A stretch of 64,000 nucleotides of DNA from Irpex lacteus (taxonomy: Eukaryota > Basidiomycota > Agaricomycetes > Polyporales > Irpicaceae), in contig MQVO02000002.1 of the NCBI GenBank assembly GCA_001986395.2, forward strand, positions 1,550,001 through 1,614,000. The letters are read 5' to 3'. Below the pieces are notes generated by a model, which was not told where the DNA came from, made no database searches, and saw nothing but the letters and a program-made list of their open reading frames with translations. A program made the position numbers and the translations under genes. How positions within the stretch are numbered: the first letter of the stretch is position 1; each line of letters opens with the position of its first letter. This document shows positions 1 to 11,390 of the stretch, one piece after another.

Positions 1-3000
1 ACGGCGTTCTACGCATGGGTAGCGGTCAGGCGTACGCTGGATAACCACAGGTGCGGATACTTTGCATTTCACATGAGAAACCGAAGACTCATGTGCCGGA
101 CCAAAAAGTCTACAGAACCTCGATGTCAACGCAGCCACCATTGAGGCTGCAGAATTATATGTACGCACCTATATGTGTTCTCCCGAGATTAAGCTCTCAT
201 CGCTGACTTTTGTCCGCGGTACTATAGCTCGTACAGTTGAGCGTGGCACTCATGAATACAGTGCCAGGTCACCACTTTATCTTCCTAGACCCACACTTCG
301 GCTCTTCAGAAGACATCGTGTCTCATGCGCTACGTATGGTCGGGCAATACGAGAGTCATGAGATGGATCGAAAGCGTCTCGTCGTCTCTGTAAGTCCAGA
401 GGTGGTTTGCGAGAGGAATTGCGGTTGAATTCTCGTGCAGATACCGGCATCCGAGGAAGGTATAGTTGCAGCTCAGATCTTAGAGAAGGAGCATGATGTA
501 GCAACCAATTTGTGCTTTGTATCGGGTTTTTTCCATGCCGTCGTTTGCATTGAAGCAGGAGCAAGTTTTATAACGTTCTCCTGCAGATTGGTGAGCGCGT
601 CAGCATATACTATCGCGTGTAGGTTCGATAGCTAAAATAGGAGGTCAACAGATGGACACAATTCACGAACAACAGCAGAAATCTGACAGGTTCAAGTTCA
701 GGAAGCGGTCATCGCAACAGTCACTTGGATGGCAGTGGCTCTCAGAAATCCAGGCAACCGCTGAATACTTGACCCTCAATCACTGCAAAACAAGATCAAT
801 ACTCGCTGATATGTGTGGGGTAAGCACATTTACCGTCTCAATTGTCGTTCAGTCATGGTGAACGAATGGGCTCGTCCAACAGAAATTTGCCCCAGAATTG
901 CTTGGTGACACCAATAGCATCTGTATCAGGGATAAATTCGAGCTTGAGCGACTTGATCTACGGTCAACGGTTTGTTCAGGTGACTCGGTCCTGTCTTTTC
1001 AGGCACGGCAGATGAAGTACCCAACAACGTTCCTTACCCAAGGCAAAGGGTTTCTTCCATCTGCTGACGAACAAACACGGCTTAGGGCAAGCGCGATATT
1101 GCGCCACGGTGTTGCTGCAATGAGGCAGGCCGCAAAGGACCTGAACAGAGGCGTGAAAACCGAGATTTTGAAATACGTCCGGCTCCAACAATTGGATGCC
1201 ACAAGCCTGGCTGCCATGTACGAAGAGGAAGTGCATGCGGAGCGTGTATCGCATGACAACAGCCTACCCCCGCGTTTTCTGGGTGGACACGACCGTCCGG
1301 GAAAGTCAAACCCTAGAGCTGATCATGTTGGCTACAGAATAGCTCAGATACAGTGGGACAAACCGTACCAGTCGACGTATCCGGTTTCCTGAATCGTGTA
1401 CAAGGCAAGGGCGTTGCGTAGACTCCAGAGATATCCCGTTATTGATGCAGAATCTCGTCCCGATAGACCCGCGAGGTAGAATGGAGAACGACAGCTTTTC
1501 GCGCCACCGCAAGAAGTCCGTCGACCGGCGAGGAAAAATCGCCAGGGACCCCCCAGGAACACACGCGCTATGCTCTTGGACAAGACCCTTTTCCTGGTAG
1601 TGATATCCGCGAGTAACACAAAATGGCATGCCAATGCCGAGAATGTTGGTGCATTCTACATATTTGCACGTACATAGCTCGGACACCTTGCTGTGGTAAG
1701 AGAAGAAGAAGAAACGTTGAGGGGATCTCACGGTTATATACTTGCGCCGTACGGTAGAATTATAATCTCGTACCAATCTGAATAATTGTTGCGGTTAGTA
1801 GCTCAGAAGGAGCACAAGTCAGTGCTAACAGAGCAGACGGGACACTCCGCAAAAGCTATCCGCACGCCACACGGGTGACTACAGAGAAGTCACATTCTGT
1901 GCGGTGAGGCTGTGACACGGAAATGTATCTGAAAGGATCGCTCTGCAGAATATCGCGTTCAACGATCCCATAGAATGGCGATGGCAACGTGGGCAGTGGC
2001 AAAGGGCACATACTTATCGAGTCACATTGTATTTCCCCCCCTTTTCTCAGTGTGTTTCAGTTGGACGATCTTCACACGCTTCTCATAGTGCAGAGGTAGA
2101 CATCGTGAGCGGAGCGCTCTGGCGTGTCTCTATAGTTCTCATCCTGTCGTTTCCTCATTCAGACCTGAAGAACAGTAAACAAGTAAGTTTAGTTTCATAG
2201 AGACAAAGTATTGGAGACGAGGAACTACATCGCAGATGATATCTCAAGGTATCATGACGCCAACGCGGTGATCCTCGTCGCAAAAGAGGGTCAGAAGCTT
2301 CCCATAGACACTCCTTGATGGCATTGTACGTCGTTATTAGCGACTGAGAAGCATTCGTACGCCAACGAAAAGTGACCACAGTAGTATGTTCTTCCAAACG
2401 CTCCGGAATTGAACATTTCGGAAGAGATAACGAGCTTCTTACTGCACGTATCATCATCGTCATGGACGCATTAGGCAGAATACGAACTGTAAAAGGTCCC
2501 CGATCGGGGTCAGCGTGAGATCGCACAGGTAAGAGCGGTTTTATGTACCTCTCGAGCGGTCACTTGTAAATGACCAACGGCTTTCAAGTGGTGCGATGAT
2601 GGCTGGCATGCCCCGCAGTGAACGGGATATACCCCTTTGGATTCTCCCCAAAGATGTCTCCGTTCTCAGTCGGTGGAAGCCACATCACACACGATCAGCA
2701 CATCTGTCGTGCAAAAATTAGGACAGTATTATAAGCCATATCTCTGGGATGAGCACTCACTTCGAGCAACATGTGTATGATATGTGACAGGTTGCACAAG
2801 TTGTGGGCTGTTAGGTTTTCGCGGTTCATCAACCCCCCGAACTTCTAAGCATACACAAGCGCGGAGACTGCCAGTACAAGGTTTGTATTGTATGTCAAGC
2901 CATCCGAAGGTCCAGAAAAGGCAGACTCTTTTTGGTCAGTGTCAACGTCGTTTCCTGCAGCTGGTAACACGTTGGTGGTGAACGGAAGAATTTGGAAGCG

Positions 3001-3125
3001 CCAACTTCTAACAACCAGACGCTGAACGCTGGATTAGCGCCCATAGCCTCATTCCCGCAAACGACTACCGGGTTTCGTGATTGACCGCATCTACAACCTT
3101 CTCTCTCTCTTCAGCAGCCAGCAGG
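1..3125. other. Gene-poor stretch at the left edge
   Basis: No gene with recognisable family motifs and consistent splice phases was found here. Short open stretches occur on both strands. Examples are a 156-codon one on the minus strand ending at 1306 and a 123-codon one on the minus strand ending at 2155, but neither shows a domain I recognise. One plus-strand stretch (652-1392) is described separately. The last 60 bp before 3126 are the leader of the GPI11 gene. The stretch may hold degraded mobile DNA, but I saw no terminal repeats or coding remnants to support that. Confidence 0.5.
652..1392 (+). pseudogene. Possible decayed or unresolved gene, open except for one stop
   Basis: One plus-strand frame stays open from an ATG at 652 to a stop ending at 1392 (about 246 codons), interrupted only by a TGA at 859-861. 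The second half contains charged, helix-like sequence (for example around 1012-1270, with a run starting MKYPTTFL from an ATG at 1012). I do not recognise a family. It could be a pseudogene with one nonsense mutation, a gene whose intron I could not place around 820-900 (a GTAAGC lies near 819), or chance. No promoter motif was identified. Treat it as an open stretch, not a confirmed gene. Confidence 0.2.
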
Positions 3126-4336
3126 ATGGCCCCGACGGTGCTGCGCAACACTGTTGCTACGCAGCCCAAAACGAAGTCTGGCTCATCTCAATTGCAACAC
3201 AATCACGGCAGCAATCAACAACGAGCATTCTTCCCCTATGCACGATATACGTCTTTGGTTGGCGTGCACACCAGTCTCCTCGCGTTCACCGCTGTTTTTC
3301 TTCCTATGAGCGCGTTCGCGGATCTTTCGACGCCAGCTCAATACAAGTCACGACCAAAACGTGCCCCCATAGAGGTCCTGACGGAGACACCATGGCGAAC
3401 GGTCGCTTGGATGTGTCTCGGTGTTTTAGTGTTGCAGTGGTGGTGGGCGGGTTGGGTCCGTCAGTGGAAACTGGATGCTTCTATCCACTCAGAAACCGGA
3501 GCTGAGGAACAGCCGGCGGAGACTGAGGCACAGAAGGCTGAGCGTATCTTACGTCAAAAAGAGTGGGACAGCCAGAAGCCTCAAGTATGTAGTCACCCGT
3601 TCGAAGAAAATGGTTATTCAGTCTCCTTTCTCTTTATTCTTATATCAGGTCACGATAAAGGCTGCAGCTGTTACCCTGGCTGCCTCTGTTGCATACCACA
3701 CAATGATCGTACTGTTTGGAGCTCCAATTTCTAGGTGGGTTAGCCCTCGAGGCCAGAGGGTGGTCAAAATCTGAGAGCACACAAACAGCCATATAGCGTC
3801 ATCCTATTTGCTGGGACTTTTATTAGCTTTGCTAACAGTTTGGACGCCAGCCTACGTGATCGGTCCGCCAACTCTATCCTCGGACTCCGATTCTCTTATG
3901 AGGCGCATGGCGTGGATACGTCTGTTCGCAGAAATGAAGTGTGTCCCCCCTTCCATATGTCCTGTTCGTTAGGCTCCTCAACACGGCTTCTTTCTTCCAG
4001 TCCACGTACCCCCATTGAACGAAGCCTCGTATACCCTGTTATCGGCGCATTTCTAGGCTGTTGGACAGGCGTCATTCCCATCGGGCTTGATTGGGAACGT
4101 CCATGGCAGGTGTGTAACGTTGGAAACTTACCATATCCACAATTCTCAGTTACACTCTATAGGCCTGGCCATTGACTCCGGCCTGGGGCGCAATGTTTGG
4201 GTACATACTCGGGTCTCTGTGGGCGTTGGTGGTCAACAACCTCAAAGAGATCGTTCTACTCGGTATAACGGCCGAACGCAGCGATGTGAAATCGAAGAAG
4301 TCTTCGAGCAAGAAGATCAAGCAGAAAAGCAACTAG
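3126..4336 (+). CDS. GPI11: GPI-anchor ethanolamine-phosphate transfer subunit PIG-F/Gpi11
   Basis: Five exons, 3126-3584, 3649-3734, 3789-3938, 4001-4109 and 4163-4336, join in phase to a 325-residue protein. The C-terminal half carries the family pattern: a loop reading IPIGLDWERPWQ, then WPLTPAWGAMFGYILGSLWAL, and a lysine-rich tail ending KIKQKSN. Several hydrophobic segments (about residues 40-60, 90-110, 155-180, 185-205, 230-250 and 275-295) fit an ER membrane protein. In yeast and animals Gpi11/PIG-F partners with the Gpi7/Gpi13-type transferases that add ethanolamine phosphate to GPI mannoses in the ER lumen. The start is the first in-frame ATG. The soluble N-terminal part is longer than in the animal protein and looks poorly conserved. 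Introns are 53-64 bp with canonical ends. Confidence 0.9.
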
Positions 4337-5488
4337 AGTTGCTCGTGGATGCGCATCACTCACTTATGTCTCTATCACGCGCGCTGTACTCCACGGGAGC
4401 AATACATATGGCAGTTCGGGACATAGTTCTCTGACAAGTGAGCGAACCGCCTGAGAAATTCTCATAGGGTTCGCATATCGACTACATCCGGTAGCGTGAA
4501 GATAGACAGGATGGTTATCGGGTAACCGGTAAGAAATACAACACGGCTTTTTTGTTCTCAGAAAGTTGAACCACGGTACGCGGCGGGAGAGCAGCTCAGG
4601 GCGTTCGGATTCACGTTCAAACTACTCTAATTTCCAAATCGGGCACATGGTGCTAAGCGCTCTTGATTAGGAAACAAGAGGTGGCGGAGTCCCCAATTCA
4701 TGCATGTATTCGTTCTTCCAGAGGCACCCTTCCTCCAGGTCTCATTCGTATCATCATGGCATTAGAGTGCATTGCTTTATTACTGCGATACTCACGGCTA
4801 TTGGTAAGCTTATGCCATCTAATTCTTTGTAGTACAGTTGAAAGCATGCTCACTTTCAACAGGAACAAGACATGCCACCGGACGTATCGTACGGTACATC
4901 GCGAACCACAAACAATTGGGCTATGGTAAATATTTTACGCCGTATATGCGCGCTGGCCATGGTGTACCCGCCTTGCCCAATATAACACTTGAATCTTGCT
5001 ACACCTCATTCGGTGCGGCCACGACTATTGTCTTCAGCAGCAAGGCAGTGATAACACGGACCACACATGTGTGCGCAGCTCCATGCATATTGAGACACCC
5101 GCAGCCAATTTGTAGAGCGACTCGCCTAGTTCAGACAGTCGGTGTCCGTGGTATTGTCCGGTGCGCTCTCCTTTGACTCCTAAATCACAAGTCCCGACCG
5201 TCGCTGATTCGCATTGTATCCTCAGACAATCTCTTCGGCATCTCTGACAGGATGCATTGCGACGTATACACTCGCTCTTCTATAGATCTGTAATTCTTCC
5301 ACCGCCGCCCAACCGACGGCGTACACGACACAATAAGACCGGCGCTTATATGACTATCGTCTTTTTGTGTACACACACGAGTATGTCCCTTTTGCTGTTG
5401 TCAACCACAACGAGTTGACCCGTGCGTCGGCACAGCATGCCTGTGAGATGTTCCTCAGGCCCTATTGTCTGTGAGCTCTTGGTGACTG
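4337..5488. other. Intergenic stretch between GPI11 and the pheromone gene
   Basis: About 1.15 kb with no ORF that carries recognisable motifs. Short plus-strand ORFs (4663-4929 and 4838-5176) do not extend through plausible splice sites into anything conserved. The right end forms the upstream region of the pheromone precursor gene. Confidence 0.5.
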
Positions 5489-5494
5489 TATAAA
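5489..5494 (+). promoter_or_regulatory. TATA box of the pheromone precursor gene
   Basis: TATAAA lies 142 bp upstream of the pheromone ATG at 5636, in a TGTATAAAGAG context, with CT-rich sequence between. The spacing allows a leader of roughly 110 bases. Strong TATA promoters are common for short, highly expressed fungal genes. It was identified by motif only. Confidence 0.6.
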
Positions 5495-5635
5495 GAGATC
5501 AATGCAGCACAGAAAACAGCTCACCCTGCAGCAGCGCTACCCCCACCCTCCCCACTACTCGTCGCCCGACGTTGGTACTCGGTTTTAAGCTTTCAATTCT
5601 TCGATCACATCGACGAACGCTCACTCTATTCTGCA

Positions 5636-5755
5636 ATGGACACCTTCACCAACACTCTCGAGCCTTTCTTCATCGCATCACCGCTCCCTGAAGAGCAGAT
5701 GCCTGTCGACGAAGAGTCCAAGTCTGCGTCCGTGTGCAAATGCATCATCGTATAG
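5636..5755 (+). CDS. Lipopeptide mating-pheromone precursor (CaaX)
   Basis: A single-exon 39-residue ORF starts MDTFTNTLEPFF, passes through acidic sequence (PLPEEQMPVDEESK) and ends VCKCIIV. The last four residues, CIIV, form a CaaX box. Length, the MD(T/S)F-type start and the C-terminal CaaX are the hallmarks of basidiomycete pheromone precursors. These are farnesylated and carboxymethylated at the cysteine, cut internally, and recognised by STE3 receptors. The internal cut may fall after the acidic EE pair near residue 28, but that is inference. An additional cysteine sits two residues before the CaaX cysteine. A TATA box lies upstream at 5489. The matching receptor-type gene in this window is at 62938, far away. 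Such genes are usually missed by automatic annotation because of their size. Confidence 0.85.
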   Translation: MDTFTNTLEPFFIASPLPEEQMPVDEESKSASVCKCIIV

Positions 5756-6417
5756 GCTATTTGTGCGAGCCACGCCATGTAAGTCATATTCGTACCCACC
5801 TTGTAAGCATCTTTTCTGGAACTGACGATGAACTTGGTTACTCAGCCACATCCACTCAGCCTCGCATGCCGAGGCTTGCTAACGCACTTGTGCGTTTTGC
5901 CCGTCAGCTTGGGATATCATTGCCCACTTCTTTTCCGGGATCTCCCAATGCACTTTGTCGTCCATGAGGACACATGCTAAATTATTGCTGTCGATTATTC
6001 GGAGGGATTGTAGGAGTACGAGAGGAGGAGAGGATGAAGGAAGAGCAATCTTACCTATGGAGTATGGTTCGATTGGAGGTTGTTGCTGTTTTGAAGCCCT
6101 GGTTGGCGAACTTTACTGTCTGGAACGTCTTAATTTCCGTTCATCCATGTTCACCCACGTTCATTCATGGACCGCACTTGTATTGGACTTCACCATTATA
6201 CCATTTTTCACGTCGACATTTGTAGCGTAGTAGTATCAATCATTACCTGAGACACGAGATCAATTTTTGACCTATCGTCGCGCCAGATACGAGTAAAACC
6301 CTTCCATCTTGGAGCTTATGGTCGGTGGACGACACGAGGATGAGGGGCACTTAGTAGTACGAGGGTTTGGTATACGTACAATTCCAGATTACAGACACTG
6401 GTGGTATATTCATAGTC
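5756..6417. other. Intergenic stretch downstream of the pheromone gene
   Basis: About 660 bp. Two overlapping plus-strand ORFs of 83-91 codons lie at 5955-6230, but they lack recognisable motifs or splice partners. No second CaaX-terminated ORF was found here. The right edge is the 3' side of the minus-strand ABC transporter. Confidence 0.5.
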
Positions 6418-9232
6418 TCACACGTCCTGAGCACTCAATGCCTTGGTCAATTCCTTAACTCTCCGTTCCCATCCCTCAACTTCAGCCAGTCTCTCCTCAA
6501 TAGCAACGATCTCCCTGTCAAGCTCCATCCTCTCCTCCGCCGTTCCAACCTGGGAAAGCGTCCAGGATCCGTCAACATCGCCATTAATTGTAAGGAGATG
6601 AGTGTGGAACTTTGCGAGAGATGGTCTATCGAGAAATAGGCCTATGAACACGCCGAAGGCGAAAGAGAGCGGTTGAAGACATACCGAAGAGAGATAGTAA
6701 TTAGGGTTATTCCCAATGACTTCGCGTGTTCGTACATCCGACCTTCCACATCACTCGAGACCGCACTCGTACATTCTACGGTAGGGATGCGTAATCAGAC
6801 AAGTATTGCCATGAAGAGGGCCAGGAAATACTTACCGTCGAGAACGGCAAACTTGGGCCTATGGTAGAACACCCTAGCCATTGCCATCTATTCCAAACAA
6901 TGATAGAAGGTTGAGCATCACAACCCTCTACCATCCCAGACAAAAACATATACACGCACCCTTTGCTTCTCACCCCCACTCAACACGTCCCTCCACTCCT
7001 TCCTCGTATACCACCCACCCTCCCTCTTCGGCAAATACCCCAAACTCACCGCCTCCAATATCCCACCCAACTCCTCTTCCGTCCGCCCACTCTCTACAAA
7101 CTCGGCGTACGAGTCCGGATAGATAATTTGGTCGAGAAGACTTCCTGAGACCATGTAGCTCCGCTGAGGGACAACAAACACGCCTTTCTTCCCTGCCGGT
7201 CGAGATACGAGGGTGGTGGCGGCCCCGGCAGAGAGCGAGTCAGTAGTGCGTTTGGTGGAGTCGAGGTGAGCTCGGCCGGCCCAGAGACCTGCGATGACGC
7301 GTGCGACGCTTGTCTTGCCTACGCCGTTGCTGCCGGTGATCATGAGGTGATCCCCAGGTCTCAGGGATAGAGAGAGGTCTCTGACAAGAACTAGCGGGGG
7401 AACGTTGGTGGCTGTCGCCGTTATGGTGTTTTGCGGAACGGCGACGTCAACGTGTGAGAGTTCGACTTTGTCTGTAGCGACTGAGTCGGGAGTGGCTGTC
7501 GGAAGGGGTTCGAGGTTGTGGAGAGTCGAGAGGAGGGTGTATAGGCGGGTAGTGAGGCCAGCGAGCTCTAATAGGTCCTTGTAAGCGTACATCAAACGAC
7601 CGCCTGCGTCTGCTAGTGACAGTAGAAGACGTCTGGACGAGATATAAGCTAGAAGAGGTATTGTTAAAATTGAGAAGTTGAGCAACGAGCGGTAGTGGTC
7701 CACCTACTTTCCGTACGATTGGCTACCTCATCGTTCGCCCGTTCATCTGGTAAACCAGGTGCTTGTGAACCGACATTGCGTTTTCTTCTTGTGAGCAGCA
7801 CAGGGATGGAGATCAACCCGTAGCCGGCAGCACTCCACAGGTACTTGATGACATAGTCCTCTGTCCACTCGTACGCAATCCGAATCTATGCAGGCCACTG
7901 ACAGTGAGTTTGACTGACAAGATAGACAAGAAGAATGTGACGCTTACCTTATAGATGGAATTGATGTGCTTGATAAGCCTGAGATACGCCCTCCATAAGA
8001 TGTCCCGTTCCCTGGCACCGCCGTTGTAAAATGCAACCTCCTCACTGTCCCGCCCAACACGCCCCATACCCGCGCGGTACTCGCCCTCCAGTCGTGCCTC
8101 CACAGCAGCCAGACGACCAAATGCGGGCGTAACTGCGCGAAGTATGCGTGCTGTGACGTAATAGTTCCCGAACAGCAATATGGTGCCGCGGACACCTAGG
8201 GTACGCGAGAGTTGGGAAGTAAAGAGGAGAAGGTCGAGTGACGGTTTGAGGACGTTCCCGCTGACATAATGGCTTAGCTTGGTAACCACTGGCATTGGTG
8301 AACGATGGTCATGCTTACTAGACTTGCGAGAAGGCGTCACAGAACGCCGAGATATCTGACGTGATGTATTGGTCCACTCCTTCGAGCCCACCTTCTTGAC
8401 CTACTCGATAGTATCTGAGGTCAGGAGCGGAGGAGAGATATAGATCATGTGTATAACGCGTGAGACGGGTACGCATTCGCAGAGATAGTTTCGCTTGCAA
8501 ATGGTGGATCTGGCGAGTCGGTCAGCCATCATTCAATGTGAGGATCCCCGAAGCTAGCGGTACGTACCATCGTGTTTGTGTACGTACTCGGTATTGCGAG
8601 CGCGAACCACAGTCCTAGGCCCTTGAGGAAGCCTTTACCGTCGGCGCTGACGATGTCTCGGACGAGGCGACCATCGAGTCTGGCCACTGCGACACTCAGG
8701 ACGGTGCGAAGCACCAAGAAAAACGAGTGTAGTACGATGATTCCTGACTCCTTTGAGTGCCATGAAGGGAAGGCGATCTTTAGGATGGCGGTTAGCTGTC
8801 GTAGAGATGTTTTGTCGAGACTTGGCTTGTGCGTTGATGGTATTAGTGGGAAGCGTTTGGCATCGTGAGCGAGTTGAGAGGTGGGTGTTGGCTTGATTGG
8901 AACCTGGTACGTGTCAGTACAAACTTCTTGTCTCGCGAGTGGGTATGACTTACCTTGGATATCCCATTTGGAGAGGGCACAAGTAAGGTCTTGCTGCCGT
9001 CGGGCTCCTTGACATACAACTGCTGAAGCGCCTGCGCGAGCTCTTCTTTTGAGAGCTTACTGCTGAGCCCTCTTCTTTCGAGAGCCCTGGCGAGAGCTTC
9101 TTGAGGGATCTCGAGCAGACGTGATCGCAGAAGGAGAAGGGCCGTGAACGCAACAAGAAGTGGTTTCCGTTGTTGAGATACCACTGCTGAAAGCACAGCG
9201 TAGTTTCTGTGCGACGAGCTCATCCGTACCAT
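6418..9232 (-). CDS. Peroxisomal ABC half-transporter (ABCD/PXA family)
   Basis: Nine exons on the minus strand (9232-8954, 8903-8568, 8509-8319, 8260-7948, 7885-7708, 7648-6960, 6887-6836, 6775-6685, 6625-6418) give 778 residues. The N-terminal half is the ABCD membrane domain, including VYGNVLKPSLDLLLFTSQLS and the EEVAFYNGGARERD (EAA-like) segment. The ATPase domain has Walker A GSNGVGKTS near residue 538, signature LSGGEKQR near 655 and Walker B FAVLDE just after. C-terminal residues form a charged coiled coil. ABCD half-transporters dimerise in the peroxisomal membrane and import very-long-chain or long-chain acyl-CoAs for beta-oxidation. Fungi usually have two, Pxa1 and Pxa2, and I cannot say which this is. 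The length matches the family and all intron phases agree. Confidence 0.92.
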
Positions 9233-11390
9233 GTTATTATCGCTAGCATGCGAGTTATCTAATGGTGGTGGCTGGAGTTCAAGAGACAGTGAACATGGTG
9301 AGTTTGGAGTTGTGTGAGGATGTTCATGGTGAGAGGCTGATTCGCATGTGATTGAGTTGTCAGGTCCCGATCAGCTACGTATGAAATCTGAGATCGTATC
9401 TGCATTGGCCACAACGCTACTGGATGGCTCTTACAGCAGTCTGAGCTCGAGTAGACTCCAACCTTTCTAGTGGTCGCTTCATGCACTTTGCTTTCGGGCT
9501 GAGGATACGATATCATGGCATCACTCCATTGTGGCGTTGCCGACTGAGGAACGGCAAAGGAACACATTTGGTGGCATGTCAGACTAGAAGTGTTTCGGAT
9601 GCTACACCTGTTCACGGGGAAATGTGCAATCTTCGGTCGCTAGATGTCTCCATTCCAGCAAACCTAGCGAGTACATAACTCTAAGTGTGCCGATTCAGAA
9701 GTGTCAAACTTTCCAAGTGGCTGCTCATAGGCGCTTCGAGAGACGCTAAGCTGACTTCTTGGAAGACCTGTAACTTTGTTTGGAAAGTTGGTAGACAGAC
9801 CGCAAGAGACCGCAAGAGGTCGTATGAGATGAAGAGAGCCGTTCGTTCGGTTTCTTGCGAACTTGCCCTCGGGCGTCGGGCGATGCATTGATAGTCCGCG
9901 GCTGTGGGGATATACAGTAAGCGCCGTAGTCATGAGTGAAGCAATCCGTGGTAGGAATGGGTCGACTGGGACCGGCCGCAAAGAAGAACAGTCTATGCCA
10001 AGACAATCACTAGCACCCACTGCTCACTGGACGAGGACTTGTGAAGGGAGGAACACGTACTGCTACTACGGCGTCAAATATATAGGCAAAGGCGGAAAAG
10101 CTATGGGGAAGAGCTGGTGCCACAGCCTACTGACAGACGAGGACAACGGACATGGAGGCAATCGGCAGGCGAAGAAGAGACATAAAAGCGATTGAAGATC
10201 ATTCTGTCGATTTTCTCGGTGACGATATGAAGCGCTTCATCATGAATCTGAGATTACCCGGGTACTGTTTCCCCAAGGTGCGGTCCAGACGGTGAGAGAG
10301 CGTCGATCCGCTGTGTGTAGCTACTGGGATGGACAATGTCGAGAGGGCGATGTGCGACGGCGCTGGCGGTGGGCGGGCGTCGGGAGGTGAATGGCGCGAT
10401 GCGTGACCAAGTGACGCCGTGACTTGTGGGTGTTACGCTGGCAGTGCTGTGTCACGGGTGAGATTGCTTTCGAAAGTGCGCCAGGACTTCCGAGACTTGG
10501 ACAGCTCAGCGCGGCTCTGATCCTCGCGAATCTCTGCAATTTGGACCTGCGCAAGTGCGGAAGAGACCCGGAGAGTTTGTTTCGCAGCGAGAGGAAGGAG
10601 ATCAAAACATATCGCCCCCAATCGCAGCCAGCTGTTATCCCCCTGAATTCGAATATTTCCTCTGCCCTCGTCCCACGCAGCCCAAGCTCGACTCGTGTCG
10701 CCGTCACCACCCTCTCCCCCGTCCGTCGCTTACCGTCGGGCGAACAACCCGCCCCCTTCCCTTTTCAAGCAGGCTTCTCGTCCTCTCCGCCGCCCCGCCC
10801 TCGTCCCATCCCGTCTTTCCCCGCCCTCCCCGACGCCCCCAATCTCGTCCCGTCCCCGACATATCACTGTAAGTCCCCTCCCCTGCTTCTCCCCGCCCTC
10901 CTCCCGCCCCCATCTGCCTCTCCCGCCCTCCAGTGCCCCCCACGACCCCGAGTCCCCCCTTGCCCGTGTTGATTGTCACGTGGTCTCTCCCACGCGTCTC
11001 GCCTCGTCCACATATGCCTCGTCGCGCTGCTGCATGTTGCTCACTGTTTCCGCCTATAGAACCCTTTTCCCGGCCTATTTCTCCTTTCACGAATTTCACG
11101 TAAGCATCCTCCGTCTTCTAATTACAGTGGATGTGTAACAAAAGCAACCCTTCTTCTGCAAATCGTGACACGTCCCGCGTCTGTTCCTAAACATGGGGAC
11201 TTTCTTGCACTCTTCCACAACTCTGTCTTACTTTACACTCGAACGCGTTCACTGACATGTATTTTCTTGTGCGTTTTCAGGACATCCAAGAAGGCCGGAG
11301 CGTCCCAGGAGGTCGACTAACGTGCACTTCGCTGCCGACGCCCTGTCGAACCGCTCGTATTAAACAGCCTATAACACACTTCTGTCGGGA
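9233..11390. promoter_or_regulatory. SNF5 upstream region with pyrimidine-rich leader
   Basis: About 2.1 kb between divergent genes. Positions 9233-10300 show no convincing gene; ORFs there (such as 9664-10020 minus) are unremarkable. From about 10640 to 10970 the plus strand is extremely C- and CT-rich (many CCCGCCC and CTCCC runs), typical of promoters and leaders of strongly transcribed basidiomycete genes. A GTAAGT at about 10869 and a TTTTCAG ending at 11280 could bound a leader intron of roughly 410 bp ahead of the ATG at 11391. That is inference and would need transcript data. Confidence 0.45.

Noticed and set aside
1306..1776. 156-codon minus-strand ORF in the left edge
   Set aside because: No recognisable domain, overlaps another open frame, composition looks random.
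5955..6230. Overlapping plus-strand ORFs downstream of the pheromone gene
   Set aside because: No motif, no promoter, and not extendable by splicing.
9664..10020. 118-codon minus-strand ORF between the ABC transporter and SNF5
   Set aside because: No motif, overlapped by equally open frames on the other strand, no splice continuation.
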